A DNA stretch of 64,000 nucleotides from Tethya wilhelma (GCA_964030475.1 CAXIPT010000009.1:3524223-3588222); one strand, 5' to 3'; counted from the first letter of the stretch, positions 44,611 through 59,105 are shown. A program made the numbers and translations. The notes: generated from the sequence alone by a model not told the origin.

Positions 44611-46314
44611 TCATCACAAACTGTTCCCCAGGTACCAGTCTGACAGAATTCAACACGACCTTCATTGTCAACAGTCCCTCCTACCAGTCTGAGATCTCCA
44701 GATGAACATGGTGCTATAGTAGAATATAATTATGCAAATTGTAAATTATGTTGAACATAACATAAGAATTATAAGCTGTCATACTTTCAGGAGCTCTACA
44801 ACGAACACTGGCATCTTCCAAATGGATACAGTTATGGGCTGCTATTTGATTGGCAGTACACTCAATCAGTCTAGATTCAGAGCCGCTACATTCCACATTG
44901 TCCAAGAGAATTGGACCAGTACCCTGACCAAAATATGCAAGACTCAGAGCTTGGGCACCATCAGTGATAAATCCCAGTTGTCTGCAAACAACAGTGGCAT
45001 CACTGTCTCCCCAGAAGTCATCACAAACTGTTCCCCACTGTTCATTGTAACATAGTTCAACACGACCTTCATAAATGCTATTTGTTCTTCCAGCAAGTCT
45101 GATATCTCCATTCTGGCACAAAACTACATGTACATCAATACGATCCATATCAGTCTAATACTCATACGCAGTGTATAATCAGTGTATTACGTACGTTCTG
45201 TATTACACTGGACACTAGCATCTTCAGCATGGCTGCAAGCACCAGTAAGAGTAGTGAATGGGCATTGAAGGATGTTAGTCTCTGAACCAATACAGTCCAA
45301 ATCATCCAAATTGATTGGACCTGTCCCTTGTCCAAAGAATGCTTGTCCCAGGGCAGTTGCATCTATGTTGATTTGTTATAATTATAAAAAAATGCAGATA
45401 CACACTAAGTCTACAATTGAAACTTACTATATCTGGAGAAGCCAAGTTGTACACAGATGACTGTAGCTTCAGCTGTATCCCACTGTCCATCACAAATAGT
45501 ACCCCATGTCTCATTTGCACAAATTTCAACTCGTCCTTCATTGTTTGTCAGGCCTCCAATAAGTCTGATTGCACCATGGTTGCAACGAACTGTTATGTAC
45601 ATGTGTATAATAATAGCACATTATAAGTTGGACTGTTATTTTGATGAACTATACTGCATGGCACCTGAATTTATTAATACATGTTAACCTATAGGCCACA
45701 TAATTCAAAGCTATATGTATGCAACTTAGATTTATTTATTTGCCATTGTGTTGTAGCATTATGGAATAGAATCTGATGTAATTATAGTTACTTACGATTC
45801 TGTACACATCTCACTGAGGCATCTTCACTGTGCAGACAGTTGTGGACACCTTCACCAGTATGGGGACAATCAATGAGTCTAGTCTCCACTCCAGTGCATG
45901 CAACATTGTCCAAGAGGATATTTCCAACTCCAGGACCAAACCTGGCAGCTCCATAAGCAATGGAATCTGTTGGATATACACAACAATATAGTCACTAGTA
46001 CTGTGAGTTATCTTGTTCCCAAGCCTCAATTGGTTGACATGTTATATCCCCCATACATAACAAAATTGTGAAACAAAATGAATGCTAAGAATATAAATCT
46101 ATAGTCGGAAAATGTGAAACTGGAGGAGTGTAGGAAACAACATGAACTACAAGGAACTCAAGAAAGGGTTGGTGTGTCTCTCTATTGTAACACTATAGCT
46201 GGAACTCAAAGAACATCAGAAACCATGCATTAAGTGACTCAGGAAAGATTGGACTGCTAATTTGTTCGATGATCAATTTTACCAACATAGATGACTAATG
46301 TTACGTACTGAAAC
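44611..46314 (-). CDS. SRCR gene fragment, near-copy of part of gene C
   Basis: Exons ascending: 44611-44713 (cut by N), 44785-45123 (whole SRCR), 45195-45362, 45428-45589, 45796-45966, and 46309-46314, the first six coding bases of a further exon cut by the N at 46315. These match gene C exons 34891-35052, 35111-35449, 35521-35688, 35755-35916, 36010-36180 and 36319 onward, with small differences in exons and larger ones in introns. Being bounded by N on both sides, it may be the second haplotype of gene C placed as extra sequence, or a further duplicate of the unit. All visible frames are open. Confidence 0.75.
45967..46308. other. Intron of the SRCR fragment
   Basis: Non-coding sequence between exons 45796-45966 and 46309 onward. 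It is longer than the equivalents in gene C. Confidence 0.6.
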
Positions 46315-46315
46315 N
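46315..46315. other. Assembly join (N)
   Basis: Cuts an SRCR exon after six bases. Sequence beyond it belongs to a PAQR3-like 3' flank. Confidence 0.85.
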
Positions 46316-47254
46316 ATAGGCATGTAATAATTGCTGTTATTGTGTTACAGTCTCTATTCCTGTTATTAATATTCATGTATGTGTGCACACTATAAAAGAG
46401 CACCCTTTCAGGGCTGTTATTGTCTCAGTACTTCACTTGAAAGAAAGAAAAAAAGTTTATTGCTGTCAATCTTGTTGAGCGACTGCATGACTGCTGGAGC
46501 GGGGTAGCCAAGAGAATTCCGATATTTTACACTGCATGCATGCTGTATGCATGGGGTTATTGCCAAAACACGGCCTTATGGCCCAATGGCCATTGGCTCT
46601 TGGCTTTGTGGCCTTATAACTGTAAGTGTAACAAATGCATGCAATCAACAATTAGCAGGATATATATTATTGTATTCTTGAATCAGAGATCTGATTAAAA
46701 TTATTGACCAGATTGTGTATGAACATGATCATCAAAATACAGATTCGATTAACCCTGCAATGCATAATTTTTGAACTTGTTACTAGTAAACGTAAAAATT
46801 AGTAGTCACTCTGAATCTTCATGCAGTGCCGTAAAAGGCGATGAAACAAGGCATGTCTCAATTTCAGCACATGACTAATTCATTCAATTCATTTTTAATC
46901 CCTCATGCCTCCTGGCATTAATAGGTCAGATGAACTATAGGTATAGCTTGATCACCAAAATATGATCAGTGTTCATTCAGTTTACGAGGTAGCTTATGCC
47001 GTTTTTGAAATGCCAAATACCCGGGTACTGCATAACTTAGGTATCACACACACATAATATATGAATGGATGCAGTTCCATGCGTTTGAAGCAACTACCCA
47101 TACATACTATAAATGTGGTGAAAAAACAGATTGTACTCACTGGGAACCATAGCAATGCAACAAAAAAAATGAAAACTTTAACAGAAAAACCAATATAAAT
47201 GCCATGCACGAAGAAAAATGGTTGAAAAATAAATATGTTCATATACCTTAATTA
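46316..47254. other. 3' flank of the PAQR3-like fragment
   Basis: At least 47100-47254, read on the minus strand, matches the sequence after the intact PAQR3-like gene (62478 onward), with indels. No gene seen in the rest. Confidence 0.6.
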
Positions 47255-47746
47255 CTACCATGTCCACCCTAACAAGGACTTTAAACTAAAGTCAATAGCA
47301 CCAGCATTAGCAGACATCACCTGACAGTCATGTGACTTCCAATAGAGGAGAACATTCTCTCCCATGTGATGTGCCCACATGAAAGAGAGCAGTACCATTA
47401 TATGCCACCACTGATGACTGGAACCAATGATGTTCAATTTACCTAGTGGAGAAAGTTCATGAAGAATATGGACAATAGTAAGCTTGGAAGACAAAAATCA
47501 TAAAACTTGGGTTGGGTTTACCTACACTGTAGTTAGCAGGTATATGCATGTAAAATATGCACTTACATACATGTACTATACAATGTTATGTGTTAGAGAT
47601 CGATAGCTCTATAAAGAGATGTATCACAAGTTGAAGTGACTGACCTGGGAACCATCTTTCAGGGAAGTGAGTGACATAAAATAAACCACCTGCTATTGCT
47701 AGACCGTACATAAAGATAATCTTGGGCATGAACATCTGGAGGGAGG

Positions 47747-47808
<62 letters not shown>

Positions 47809-48055
47809 ACACACAGATTATTCCAATTAATGCCCATCAGACGATGCACCTCCTCACCTGTACTACAGGGTTGGCAAACCCTCCATTGATGAGGAACCAA
47901 TGCATCACAGGAACCACACCGGCAAATATTGACGCAGAGTAGAGGAACAACCTCCGACAGTACCACTGACTCGAGAGGAACTGAGGATGGGCTTGAGCCA
48001 CAAGACTGCATGTGGCCAATAAGGTCATTGCTATCATGTAAGTGGTCTGCCAGAA
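47255..48055 (-). CDS. PAQR3-like receptor, 3' exons only
   Basis: Three intact exons on the minus strand: 47858-48055 (starts FWQTTYMIAMTLL), 47645-47735 (starts MFMPKIIFMYG) and 47255-47442 (contains GSSHQWWH, stop TAG). Exon lengths (198, 91 and 188 nt) equal those of the complete gene at 59340-62477, and the protein is almost identical (one visible change, LLATCSL versus LLAICSL). The intron upstream continues to match as far as the N at 48263, where the copy stops. Probably the other haplotype or a recent duplicate truncated by the assembly; not a processed copy, because introns are kept. Confidence 0.8.
47750..47807 (+). repeat. (GA)n microsatellite
   Basis: Equivalent, on the other strand, to the CT run at 61900-61975 in the intact PAQR3-like gene. 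Confidence 0.95.
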
Positions 48056-48262
48056 CTGCAAGGAGGAGGGGTAGAAATACAGATTAGCAAGGAATTGTTT
48101 ATGAAAGTACATGTATAGCAGTTTTCTCCCCCTTATTACTGAATAGGTAAAAGCTCAGTACACAAGAAAAATCGGTAGATTTATCAATTTGAAATTTTGC
48201 TTTTGTAACACATTTTAAGCGATCTTCTTTTGTCAAAATACATAAGCACATATTAAAGTACA

Positions 48263-48263
48263 N
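48263..48263. other. Assembly join (N) before gene D
   Basis: To the left is a PAQR3-like intron on the minus strand. To the right is the middle of an FN3 exon on the plus strand. Confidence 0.85.
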
Positions 48264-50242
<1,979 letters not shown>

Positions 50243-50790
50243 GATTCGCTATAGGAACTCTTATCTTCTCTTGTTAACACACAACTACACTTTACTCTGT
50301 AAACATTAAATTTCGTAGCATAAATTATTATATCCTTGTATATTGATTTGTTTCTTTAACCATTCTCCCCTTTAATTTTCTCTAAACACACAAAACTAAA
50401 CGTAGTTACTGAAATTTTGAGTTGATTTGTGTATTTTGCAATATTGATTTAACTACCCAATACTAAACTTTAACCATTTGTGGCTCTGAAAAATTTACAA
50501 GTATGTACAATAATTGCATAAACACAAAAGGGTATACACACATGCTTTAAATTTGCTGACAAACCCACCGATGTGTGAGGGCATAGTATGTAGCAAGAAA
50601 TATAGATATTTCCAGTTTAACGTCTGCTTTTGCGTCTTCAAGGTGCTAGATTACTTTGTTTAATATACTTCTGAGTAGCCAAGTATATAACTATGCATGT
50701 ATTTTGAGAGCCTAACTATACTAGTATAGTCTTGCAATGGTATTAAGAAAAGTTCTTAATAATAATTCTTGGCTGAAAACAAACATTACT
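50243..50790. other. Spacer between SRCR and GPCR clusters
   Basis: AT-rich, presumably with the gene D 3' UTR at the start. No gene seen. Confidence 0.6.
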
Positions 50791-51900
50791 TCAGAAAATG
50801 TACTTTTTCAACAATACACTGGACCAGAATACCACATCACGCTATGTGGGAGATTTCAACAGCTATCTAATCCTGAACAACACAGTCCTTGTGTAGTACA
50901 TATTCATCATTCTATTGCCTTAATTCGGTAACTATTAAAATAAATGGAAGCATCATTGCAATGTACGTGAAAGTCAAGGAACCTCGTACTCCACTCAACT
51001 TCTTCACAATCAACCAATGTCTCTCCAGTATATTCAGTAACTTCCTCAATCCACTCATAATTCTCATAGCTAATCCCATTGCTCTCAGCTATAACAGTTG
51101 TGCATTTGGCAATGTTATACTGGGAGCATATCTATAGTATGGACTCACTATGGAGTCAATGCCATTAACTTTGCCACAATCTCCATCGGAATCTTCTTCA
51201 CATTAAAAATTGGAGCAAAGCTCATTACCTTCAAAAAATCAATCTCAGTGATAGTATTCGGATCACTTGGATGTGCCCATTACCGCGGTCAATAGCTCTT
51301 AGCTACCTCTCAAGAAATGTGGTGACTCACCGGTGCTTAGCCTACACGGATACGATGGTGGCCAGCAGCATCCTTGATGGTGGTGACACCGCTGCAACAA
51401 ACCCTTGATCCTCACACTGAGCAATTAAGTCATTGTACCTTTCATAGTAAGACAGAAACTATTGAGATAGCAACTTATGCTCTAGTGGTAGTGTTTTGTA
51501 GAGTATCATACAGACTGTTTAAAAAGACCACAATTGATCCACTTCATGGATTGACAAAAGAAGATGCTCCTCCTTCCAATACTCATGTCAACACTGCTAA
51601 CAGTTAGTACCATTTTTAGTGGGCATTTTCTGATTGCACTTTATGGAGGATAAGGAAATGTCCCTGTATCAGTCGAGCAATACAAACTTTACTGTACATC
51701 CAATTCTTGACTTTTCACAGATTCTCCTTGAGTACAATGCTCTAATCTACGCCTGTTTCCTCCTCTATCTCAACAATAAGATGCAGTCAATCTTCAAGGA
51801 TGGATCAAAGAATCTTCAATAGTCTACAGTATGTAAAAAGATGGCATGCTACAAGACGAATAGAGTGCTTCCAAGCAATACTAACAATGCAACTAATACC
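50791..51900 (+). pseudogene. GPCR pseudogene 1
   Basis: DNA similarity to the intact receptor at 53405-54451 runs over nearly its whole length: NGSIIAMYVKVKEPRTPLN, ESQC-type loop, THYGVNAINFATISIG, then TM7-like EYNALIYACFLLYLNNKMQS. It is disrupted by a TAG at 50894-50896 in TM1 where the intact gene has TTG, a frame change just after it, another before the TM3 segment (GCATATCTATAGTATGG), and further breaks around TM4-TM5. No single frame is open across it. Confidence 0.8.
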
Positions 51901-52180
51901 ATAATCTCTGTCATATAAAATTTAGCTTGAATGCCGTAATTGACTTGCATGCATGGCTATAGGTATATACACTACAATGATTAGGAATATATCTGCATTA
52001 ATTTAAATAGCTTTCTTAAAAATCAATTTTGATTCTCTATCAAATTAGCGTTGCTGTGCGTGCATTCATTTCAAAACAAGATGCATGCATGTACATCTAA
52101 ATTATAACCAATAAAAATGTAAAAATGTAAAAATAGACCAAAAAGTGAATGAGGAACAGTCGAGTACAATAAACAGGTAT
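51901..52180. other. Spacer
   Basis: AT-rich, no gene seen. Confidence 0.5.
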
Positions 52181-52184
52181 TTGA

Positions 52185-52814
52185 ATTCCTAAAGTTCATC
52201 ACAATGGTCATTCAGAAAAGCAATTGCTGTTGTCATCGTCTCCTGGTTGTATCCATTACCATGGGCAGTAGTACTATAGGCTACCTCTCAAGAAATATAC
52301 TCCCATCGCTGCTTAGCATACATGCACAGATACAATGGTGGCTGATGATGCATGCACTTTGTTCTGTATACCATTTGCTCTACAACATTCAGCTATTGAT
52401 AAATAACTTACAATATAGTGCTGGTATTCTGTATAGCATCATACAGACTGTTTAAAAAGTCTACGATTGATCCACCTCCTAGATTGACAAAGAAGATGCT
52501 CCGAGCTCCTTCCAATACTCATGTCAACTCTGCTAATATTTACAACCATTTTCAGTGCCCACTTTCTGACTGGACTAAATGGAGGATATAGAAATGTCGC
52601 TGTATCAGTTGAGCAATATGAAACATCAGCTTTATTGTACGTGCAATTCTTCTCTCAAATTCTTCTTGAGTACAATGCTCTAATCTATGCCTGTTTGCTC
52701 CTCTATCTCAACAATAAGATGCAGTCAACTTTCAATGATGGATTAAAGAAATATTTTGGCAAACATTGTGCCATGCACAATTCCTTACCACAAAAGAAAC
52801 AGAGTGCTTCCTGA
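52185..52814 (+). pseudogene. GPCR pseudogene 2 (3' half)
   Basis: Begins near TM4 (SNCCCHRLLVV frame, then PLPWAV in another frame) and keeps an open 3' part at 52521-52814 with TM6-TM7 and the motif EYNALIYACLLLYLNNKMQSTF. The N-terminal half is missing and the TM4-TM5 part is shifted in frame. It stops with TGA at 52812-52814. It lies between pseudogene 1 and the intact receptor, as expected for a decayed tandem copy. Confidence 0.75.
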
Positions 52815-53404
52815 AGTACCAAGTACCACTACGTAACCCTTTGCACTGAAAAATCTTAATACATATAATTATATTAATATACATATATTATACCGAGTTT
52901 CATGACAATACTTATTCAGTATACATCCTTTATTATTTATTTGACATGTAGTTTCCTCCTATATATAAGTAATCCTTATGCAGCTGTAATCATATCTGAT
53001 CATGTAAAATTTTTGTTATATGTTACAGTACAGGACAAGCAATTAAGAACACTGGAAAAAGTAAACAGCTTTTATACCCTATCATTTTGGGATGATTATT
53101 AATTTTAAATTAAAAAAAAACTATACACAAAATATTATGTAGCAGGTCAAAAAAATTATCTAAATTTCATCTTGCAGAAACTGATTTAACATACATGCAT
53201 GTTGCAGCAAATTACCACCAATCAACACCTTAAGGTCACATAGGTAAAATCTATCACCATTCATAACAGTGCCAGATAGGGCTCTATCCACCAGGTCAAG
53301 TCAAAGTAAATAATCCAATGTGCATACATGCATGTATATAGCTGTTGTGGCGTAAAACAAGTCAGTTTACTTTCTACACTGGACCAGTGGTATTTTATTT
53401 GAAT
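52815..53404. other. Upstream region of the GPCR at 53405
   Basis: Non-coding. Two stretches recur downstream at 54690-55040: one around GGGATGATTATTA and one from CAATCAACACCTTA to CACTGGACCAGTG. This shows a tandem duplication unit of about 1.6 kb that includes the receptor's upstream region. Confidence 0.65.
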
Positions 53405-54451
53405 ATGAAAATGGCTTTCTCTAACACTAGTGATGGAAACAGTACAGTACAAGTCATGGGTGATTTCAGTCGCTATCTACTTTTACATGAGACAGTCTTA
53501 GTGTTGTACATATTCATCATACTACTGCCTTCAGTAGCTATTAATGGAAGTATCATTGCAATGTACGTAAAAGTCAAGGAACTTCGTACTCCACTCAACC
53601 TCTTCACAATAAACCAGTGTATCTCCGGTATATTCAGCAACTTCATTAATCCATTTCTGTTTCTTGTAGCAGAACCAATTGCTTTAAGCTATGGTAGTTG
53701 TGCAGTTGGTGAAACATTACTACTATCATATATATGGACTCACTACGGAGTGAATGCCATTAACTTCGCCGTAATCTCGATCGGAATATATGCGATATTA
53801 AAAAAAGGATCAAAATTCATAACTTATCCAAAAGCAATTCTTGTCTTGATAATTTCTTGGGTGTACCCACTACTATGGGCGACTACTATTGCCAGCTGTT
53901 CAATAAATTTAGCCTCACACCGATGTATAATCTATACGGACAGAGTGATGAACATTAACATCCTAGAAGGTAATCCAAACCCTGCAGCTGAGAGGTCAAA
54001 AGTAATCATACTTTTAGCTGTTAGGCATGTGCTAATCGACATTTTAATCTACATTCTTGTGCTGGTGTTCAGTGTTGCATCATACAGACTGTTCAAAAAG
54101 TCTACAATTAATCCACCTCCTGGATTGACAAAGAAAATGCTCTTGCTTCCAATACTCATGTCAACATTGTTCATAGTTACTACCATAATATCAGGTCATC
54201 TTTTGGTAGCAATCTATGGTGCATACGTAGATATACCTTTCACTGTTGAAGTATATGAAAATGTCTTAGTATACATTCAACTTTCTCAACTTCTCCTTGA
54301 ATTCAATGCTCTAATTAATGCCTGTTTGCTTATTTATCTTAACACTAAGATGCAATCAACCTTCAAGGATTGGGTAAAGAAATCCTTTAACAAACTCCGT
54401 GCTGGAATTTGTTTCCATAAAAGAAACAGAGTGCTTCCAAGTCAAATGTAA
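53405..54451 (+). CDS. Divergent class A-like GPCR 1 (348 aa, intronless)
   Basis: A single-exon seven-helix protein. The N-terminus has N-glycosylation sites (NTS, NST). TM1 carries INGSI (about 47-51), which fits the class A Asn of TM1. The TM1-TM2 loop is VKVKELRTPLNLF, similar to the usual KxLRTPxNxF. Cys99 before TM3 and Cys174 in the second extracellular loop fit the conserved disulfide. The end of TM3 has no DRY (about IGIYAILKKG), and TM7 has FNALINACLLIY in place of NPxxY. The start was set at the ATG at 53405 (MKMAFSNTSD); an ATG six bases later is possible. A G-protein-coupled chemosensory or signalling role is inferred; the ligand is unknown. Confidence 0.82.
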   Translation: MKMAFSNTSDGNSTVQVMGDFSRYLLLHETVLVLYIFIILLPSVAINGSIIAMYVKVKELRTPLNLFTINQCISGIFSNFINPFLFLVAEPIALSYGSCAVGETLLLSYIWTHYGVNAINFAVISIGIYAILKKGSKFITYPKAILVLIISWVYPLLWATTIASCSINLASHRCIIYTDRVMNINILEGNPNPAAERSKVIILLAVRHVLIDILIYILVLVFSVASYRLFKKSTINPPPGLTKKMLLLPILMSTLFIVTTIISGHLLVAIYGAYVDIPFTVEVYENVLVYIQLSQLLLEFNALINACLLIYLNTKMQSTFKDWVKKSFNKLRAGICFHKRNRVLPSQM

Positions 54452-55018
54452 TCATAATTATGACAACAATTTACGTCATGACATTGTAATTACCATCATA
54501 TAATATAGTCAACATTAATATAATAATATAATTTTTATGACAATCATTAAGTACAATTAAGTTAAAGTGTCATTGTCCTGCTGTAAAACTGTCATGCACT
54601 TAATTAGCCTATCTGCGATGATATGGAATCATGTTATAGTAACTGTTATTAAGTTTGTAACAGTAGAAGAAGGAAGAAATTCAATGAAAAAAGTATAATA
54701 TCTGATTCATTTGGGGATGATTATTAGTTTTGAATTAAAAATCTGTACACATTTTGTACGTCAGAAGAGATTGAAAATTTCATTATGTGCACGTGACATG
54801 CGCAAATATTGATTTCACAGTGACATGTGTAGCAGCAATCAACACCTTAGGGTCACATAGGTAAAAAAAAAAACCTATCGCCATTCACAAGTAGTGGACA
54901 CACACACATAGCCTACGACCGGGTCAAATCAAAGTAAATAATCCAATGTGAATTGTAGCTGTGTTGTGGCAAAAAACAAGTCAATTGCAAGTCAATTTTG
55001 ACACTGGACCAGTGCTTT
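54452..55018. other. Spacer with duplicated GPCR upstream sequence
   Basis: The last part repeats the upstream region of the receptor at 53405. Confidence 0.6.
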
Positions 55019-55175
55019 GCAATGAAAACTTTCCCTAACACTAGTGCATGATGGAAACAGTACAGTAAAAGCCATGGGGGATTTCAGTCGCTATCTATAC
55101 TTCTACATGAGACAGTGCTTGTATTTTACATATTCATCATACTACTGCCTTTAGTAACTAGTTTTGCAATAGGAA
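55019..55175 (+). pseudogene. GPCR pseudogene 3 (5' fragment)
   Basis: Similar to the first 45 codons or so of the receptor at 53405: CACTAGTG, GGAAACAGTACAGTA, GGGGGATTTCAGTCGCTATC, then TM1 up to about CTGCCTTTAGTAACTA. It has frame shifts within the N-terminus and ends abruptly before the TM1-TM2 loop. Confidence 0.75.
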
Positions 55176-56166
55176 TGTGCATACTATAATTAACACACAT
55201 GGCTCCTCCAACATGCACAGATCTAGCTCTAGCTCATTAATAGCAGGAAAGTAGAGGATGAACCACTAAGTAAACATAATATATAATTGAATTTTTATAG
55301 AAGAAATTCACTGAATGCATGGCTAATCAGACTCACACTTCTTTCATTCAATTAGTAATTCAGCTCAGGTGTATGCACTTCACCACAAGGTACCAACCAT
55401 CACAATTTATTAAAATGACCTGACACGAAACAGCTACATATATATAGCTTCCTTAAATAGTTGCTATAAATTTGGTATCCATAATATTATATATTAAATA
55501 GCCTATAGCTATCTATATACTCTTTCTATCTTATGTGTAAGTGATTCGATCCTTGAAACTTGTGAAGTGTCAGTATAGTCCGAATACTAATAAAAAGTTG
55601 ATTTTGGTCTGTGCATGCTTCATACCAGTGCATTGATGTGTTCACATTAAGTCTAGTTTCCACAGTCATGCTTGCAATTAAAGGCAATACAGTATGTATA
55701 TACTCGATTCCTTGTGGCAACACAAAGAACGTACAAATTTGGCACTCTAGCTGCCACTCGTATGGCCAAATAGCACTTGCTGTGCTCGTGTTATTATTTT
55801 GCCATACTCTTGGCAACTGGAGTGCAATTAAGATCTGCACTCTGAATCATAGATAATATAGACTACTATTATCTATGTCTGAATCATGTGGGTACCTACT
55901 TGTACTGCAAACAAATTCTATGACTTAACACTATTTGTATGAATAGGTCATTAAGTATTGTTACAGTATAGGTCTTTATAAGATGTTAAATTGAATCTTC
56001 TATGTTGAATTCATGTATTATACATTGTATAAATCATGGACAAGTTTTAGTTGTTAGTTTGAATTGTATTTGTGCATGAGTTTCTACATCTGGATTCAGT
56101 ACACAGGTGTACTCAATTTTCACTAACTTTTATTGAAAGTTATAATACAAGACACTACTTTGAATC
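55176..56166. other. Spacer
   Basis: AT-rich, no gene recognised. An open frame at 55611-55856 has no protein-like features. Confidence 0.5.
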
Positions 56167-57183
56167 ATGGACCCATTCATTAACAACACTACTGTAACAG
56201 ATGCCAACAGTACAGACTATAGAGGTGACTTTGGCCGATATCTTGTCCTCAGTAATTCAATGGCAGCATTCTATGTGCTACTCATCTTAATTCCTTCAGC
56301 ATTCTTTAACGGAAGCATAATCGCCATGTTTGTGAGAGTCAAGGAGTTACGGTCACCTCTTAATCTCTTTACAGTCAGCCAGTGTGTCACAGGAATATTC
56401 AGCAACCTCGTCAACCCATTTTTGTTTCTTGTTGCAGAGCCCATTGCCTTAAGCCATGATAGTTGTGCAGTGGAAACCATTAGCAGCGTAACGTTTGCTT
56501 GGACCCACTACGGAGTAAACTTTGTCGCAATATCTGTCGGAATCTATGTCGTTTTGAAGTACGGCACAAACGTTATAACATACAAGAAAGCTATTGCAAC
56601 AATTTTAACCAATTGGGTGTACCCGTTACCATGGTGCATTTTAATTGCCTACACATTCAGAAATTATTATCTCGATCGATGTCTTCTGTACACCTCAATA
56701 GACAAAAATCCTCAAAGAGACTGGATGATGACTGTAGCACTAGCTGCAAAAGACATTGCCGTTGACAATGCAGCACGTGTTCTTGTGGTTGTTTTTTGCA
56801 TCGCGGCTTACAGGCTGTTTAAGAAAAATACAATCAGTCCCCCTCCAGAATTGAGTAAAAAGATGCTCCTGCTTCCAATCCTAATGACATCTATCCTAAC
56901 AGTCTTTGCTTTCTTCAGTAGTGTATTTCTGTATGGAATCAATGGAGGATATGTTCAGATGATGCTAATACCTGAAGAGTATGAATCATCTCCATATTGG
57001 TATATTCAAATCATTAGTGTACTTTTTATTGAATACGATGCTCTAATCTACGCCTGTTTGCTCCTCTATCTCAATAATAAGTTGCGATCAACCTTCAAAG
57101 ATGGACTGAGGAAAATCTCAAGACAATTTTTTTGCAAAAAGAATAAGATACTCCCTAGTAATACAAATTCATCAGCAAGCTAA
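56167..57183 (+). CDS. Divergent class A-like GPCR 2 (338 aa, intronless)
   Basis: A single-exon paralogue of the receptor at 53405. Approximate helices: TM1 31-55, TM2 65-90, TM3 105-130, TM4 142-163, TM5 187-215, TM6 233-257, TM7 279-303. The N-terminus has three NxT/NxS sites. FNGSI (47-51) marks TM1 and LRSPLNLF (61-68) the first loop. Cys100 and Cys172 can form the TM3-loop disulfide. TM7 reads EYDALIYACLLLY, and the C-terminal helix NNKLRSTFKDGLRK resembles the FR-containing helix 8 of class A. DRY is absent. The ATG follows an AT-rich leader and gives full TM1, so I accept it. Likely a lineage-specific receptor; ligand unknown. Confidence 0.84.
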   Translation: MDPFINNTTVTDANSTDYRGDFGRYLVLSNSMAAFYVLLILIPSAFFNGSIIAMFVRVKELRSPLNLFTVSQCVTGIFSNLVNPFLFLVAEPIALSHDSCAVETISSVTFAWTHYGVNFVAISVGIYVVLKYGTNVITYKKAIATILTNWVYPLPWCILIAYTFRNYYLDRCLLYTSIDKNPQRDWMMTVALAAKDIAVDNAARVLVVVFCIAAYRLFKKNTISPPPELSKKMLLLPILMTSILTVFAFFSSVFLYGINGGYVQMMLIPEEYESSPYWYIQIISVLFIEYDALIYACLLLYLNNKLRSTFKDGLRKISRQFFCKKNKILPSNTNSSAS

Positions 57184-59105
57184 ATTGACTCTAGACAGCT
57201 CTCTATTTTCTTCCAAAATAAGTTAATAAGATAAATTCAAAGCTGCAAACTGATTGCATGTATATGCTGAAAAATCACTGAGCTTAGCCTAGCTCCAGAA
57301 TATCTAAAAAAAAAAATACCATTGTTGATAATTTGAACAATGAATACTGGTGCATGAACTTCATATCTCACCATAAGTAAGTTTACAAGTCAGAGTTAAC
57401 TTGACTACATGACATGTAATTGGAAGATTCAACACATGCAGTCACGAACAGTTATGTAAACAAGAGATATATGACAACATAAAGCACAGGCATGCACACA
57501 ATACAGACAAAAGAGGGTGGAGTGTTAATTGGTCACAGTATAGTATAGTATAGTGTATACACACCAATCATGAAGGGCTATATACTAAGTTTTTAGGCTC
57601 CACAAACAACACCTACACTACTACAGATACTTAGAATGACAAAAGACTATCTGTACAGATATTATTTCAAGGGTTGTGGTTTGTGCACAGTACAATTCAC
57701 TGATCAACTATACAGACTAAATTCAGCGATGGTATTGATGATGATTGTTACTCAGTGAGCCAGTGTCCCACGTATCATGGCTGGATAGTGAAATGCATCC
57801 ATCGAGATGACAGTATGTGTTCATGACTTGACCTAGTTATGGTTGGCAGAGACCATGCATGTGCATATTAAATACTGGATTATGGCAGACAGTGGCTCCA
57901 AAGCTGCATGCGTGTGTGGAAGACATTTGATTTTGATTTTGTTTCCATTACTTATATACCATGCAACGATTGCAACTTAGACAGACACAGTCATGCACCA
58001 TGCTGGGTGATAATTGACTAGAATATTATGTACATGTTTGCATCCATAATCAAAAAGTCAGACTCTACATTCGCACTCACTTGAGCCTTCGTTTTCTAGC
58101 TATAGCCCAACTGTGGTTTCAATACTCAAACACCATTAAAAAGCAAATTTAAGTACACTGTTCTGAATCTGGTCCCAATTAATTTGGTGATTTTAAGAAC
58201 ATTCTTGAAATCAACAAACTTTTACATACAAGATTTGAGTAATGTCGGCTTACACATACCAGTTGAGTTTGATACACTAATAACAACAATGAGTATATCA
58301 AACTGTTAAATTGACAGTCAGTCTATCTCGACTGAGTCAGCACAGTGGTTCTGAGGTGGCACTGACACTCATACTCCAACACAAATTCAGGCATATGCCA
58401 AGAAGGCCTGAATAAGTGAATAGGTAACTCATGGATATTACTGGCTTAAGTTATGGAACTATAATATCCATGGGTAGCTGAATCAGAAGATTACTATAGG
58501 TATGCTTCACGGTACCCTGGATTCAGGGTACGACTGAGGCACATCTGAAGTCGGGGTGATTACCAATCCAAGAATTAAACTTAACAATTTATAAAATTTG
58601 ATTGAAACTTTAGCTATCAAAGGTAGTCTAAAGCACATGCTACTGAAATCACAGCATGGCAGGCATAACTATGATTTGTAGGTACCTTAGTAGCTATCAT
58701 AGTGATATAACCATATTATCTATGATACAACGAACCTTTCCAACTGCACGTTCCACTTTATAGAGAGAATTGGTGCTAATTACTTTGAAATGAAGTCAGG
58801 TGAATCGACTCAAACTCTTCAAGACTGAAGTGCCAAAAACAGGAATTGCTCAGTTTTGCTGGCTCTGTACACAAGTACAATCAAGAATCCCGCCAAATTA
58901 TTTGCGGTTAAAAGGGTTAATGATTTAAAGGTGGAGCTTAGCACGTGTGCTTTTAATAGAATTTGGTGTTCAATCTCTCTCGAGATCTCAGCTGTGCAAT
59001 TCGCAAATACCCGAGTTCCCAGGTGCTGGTAAGCTTATATATGACTTTTTAAGTGTTGTTGTTGGTATAAATCCACTGTACTACAATATTTAGTACTAGT
59101 GCAGT
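57184..59105. other. Long spacer
   Basis: No convincing coding sequence or RNA gene on either strand. Moderately AT-rich with scattered short repeats. Confidence 0.55.
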
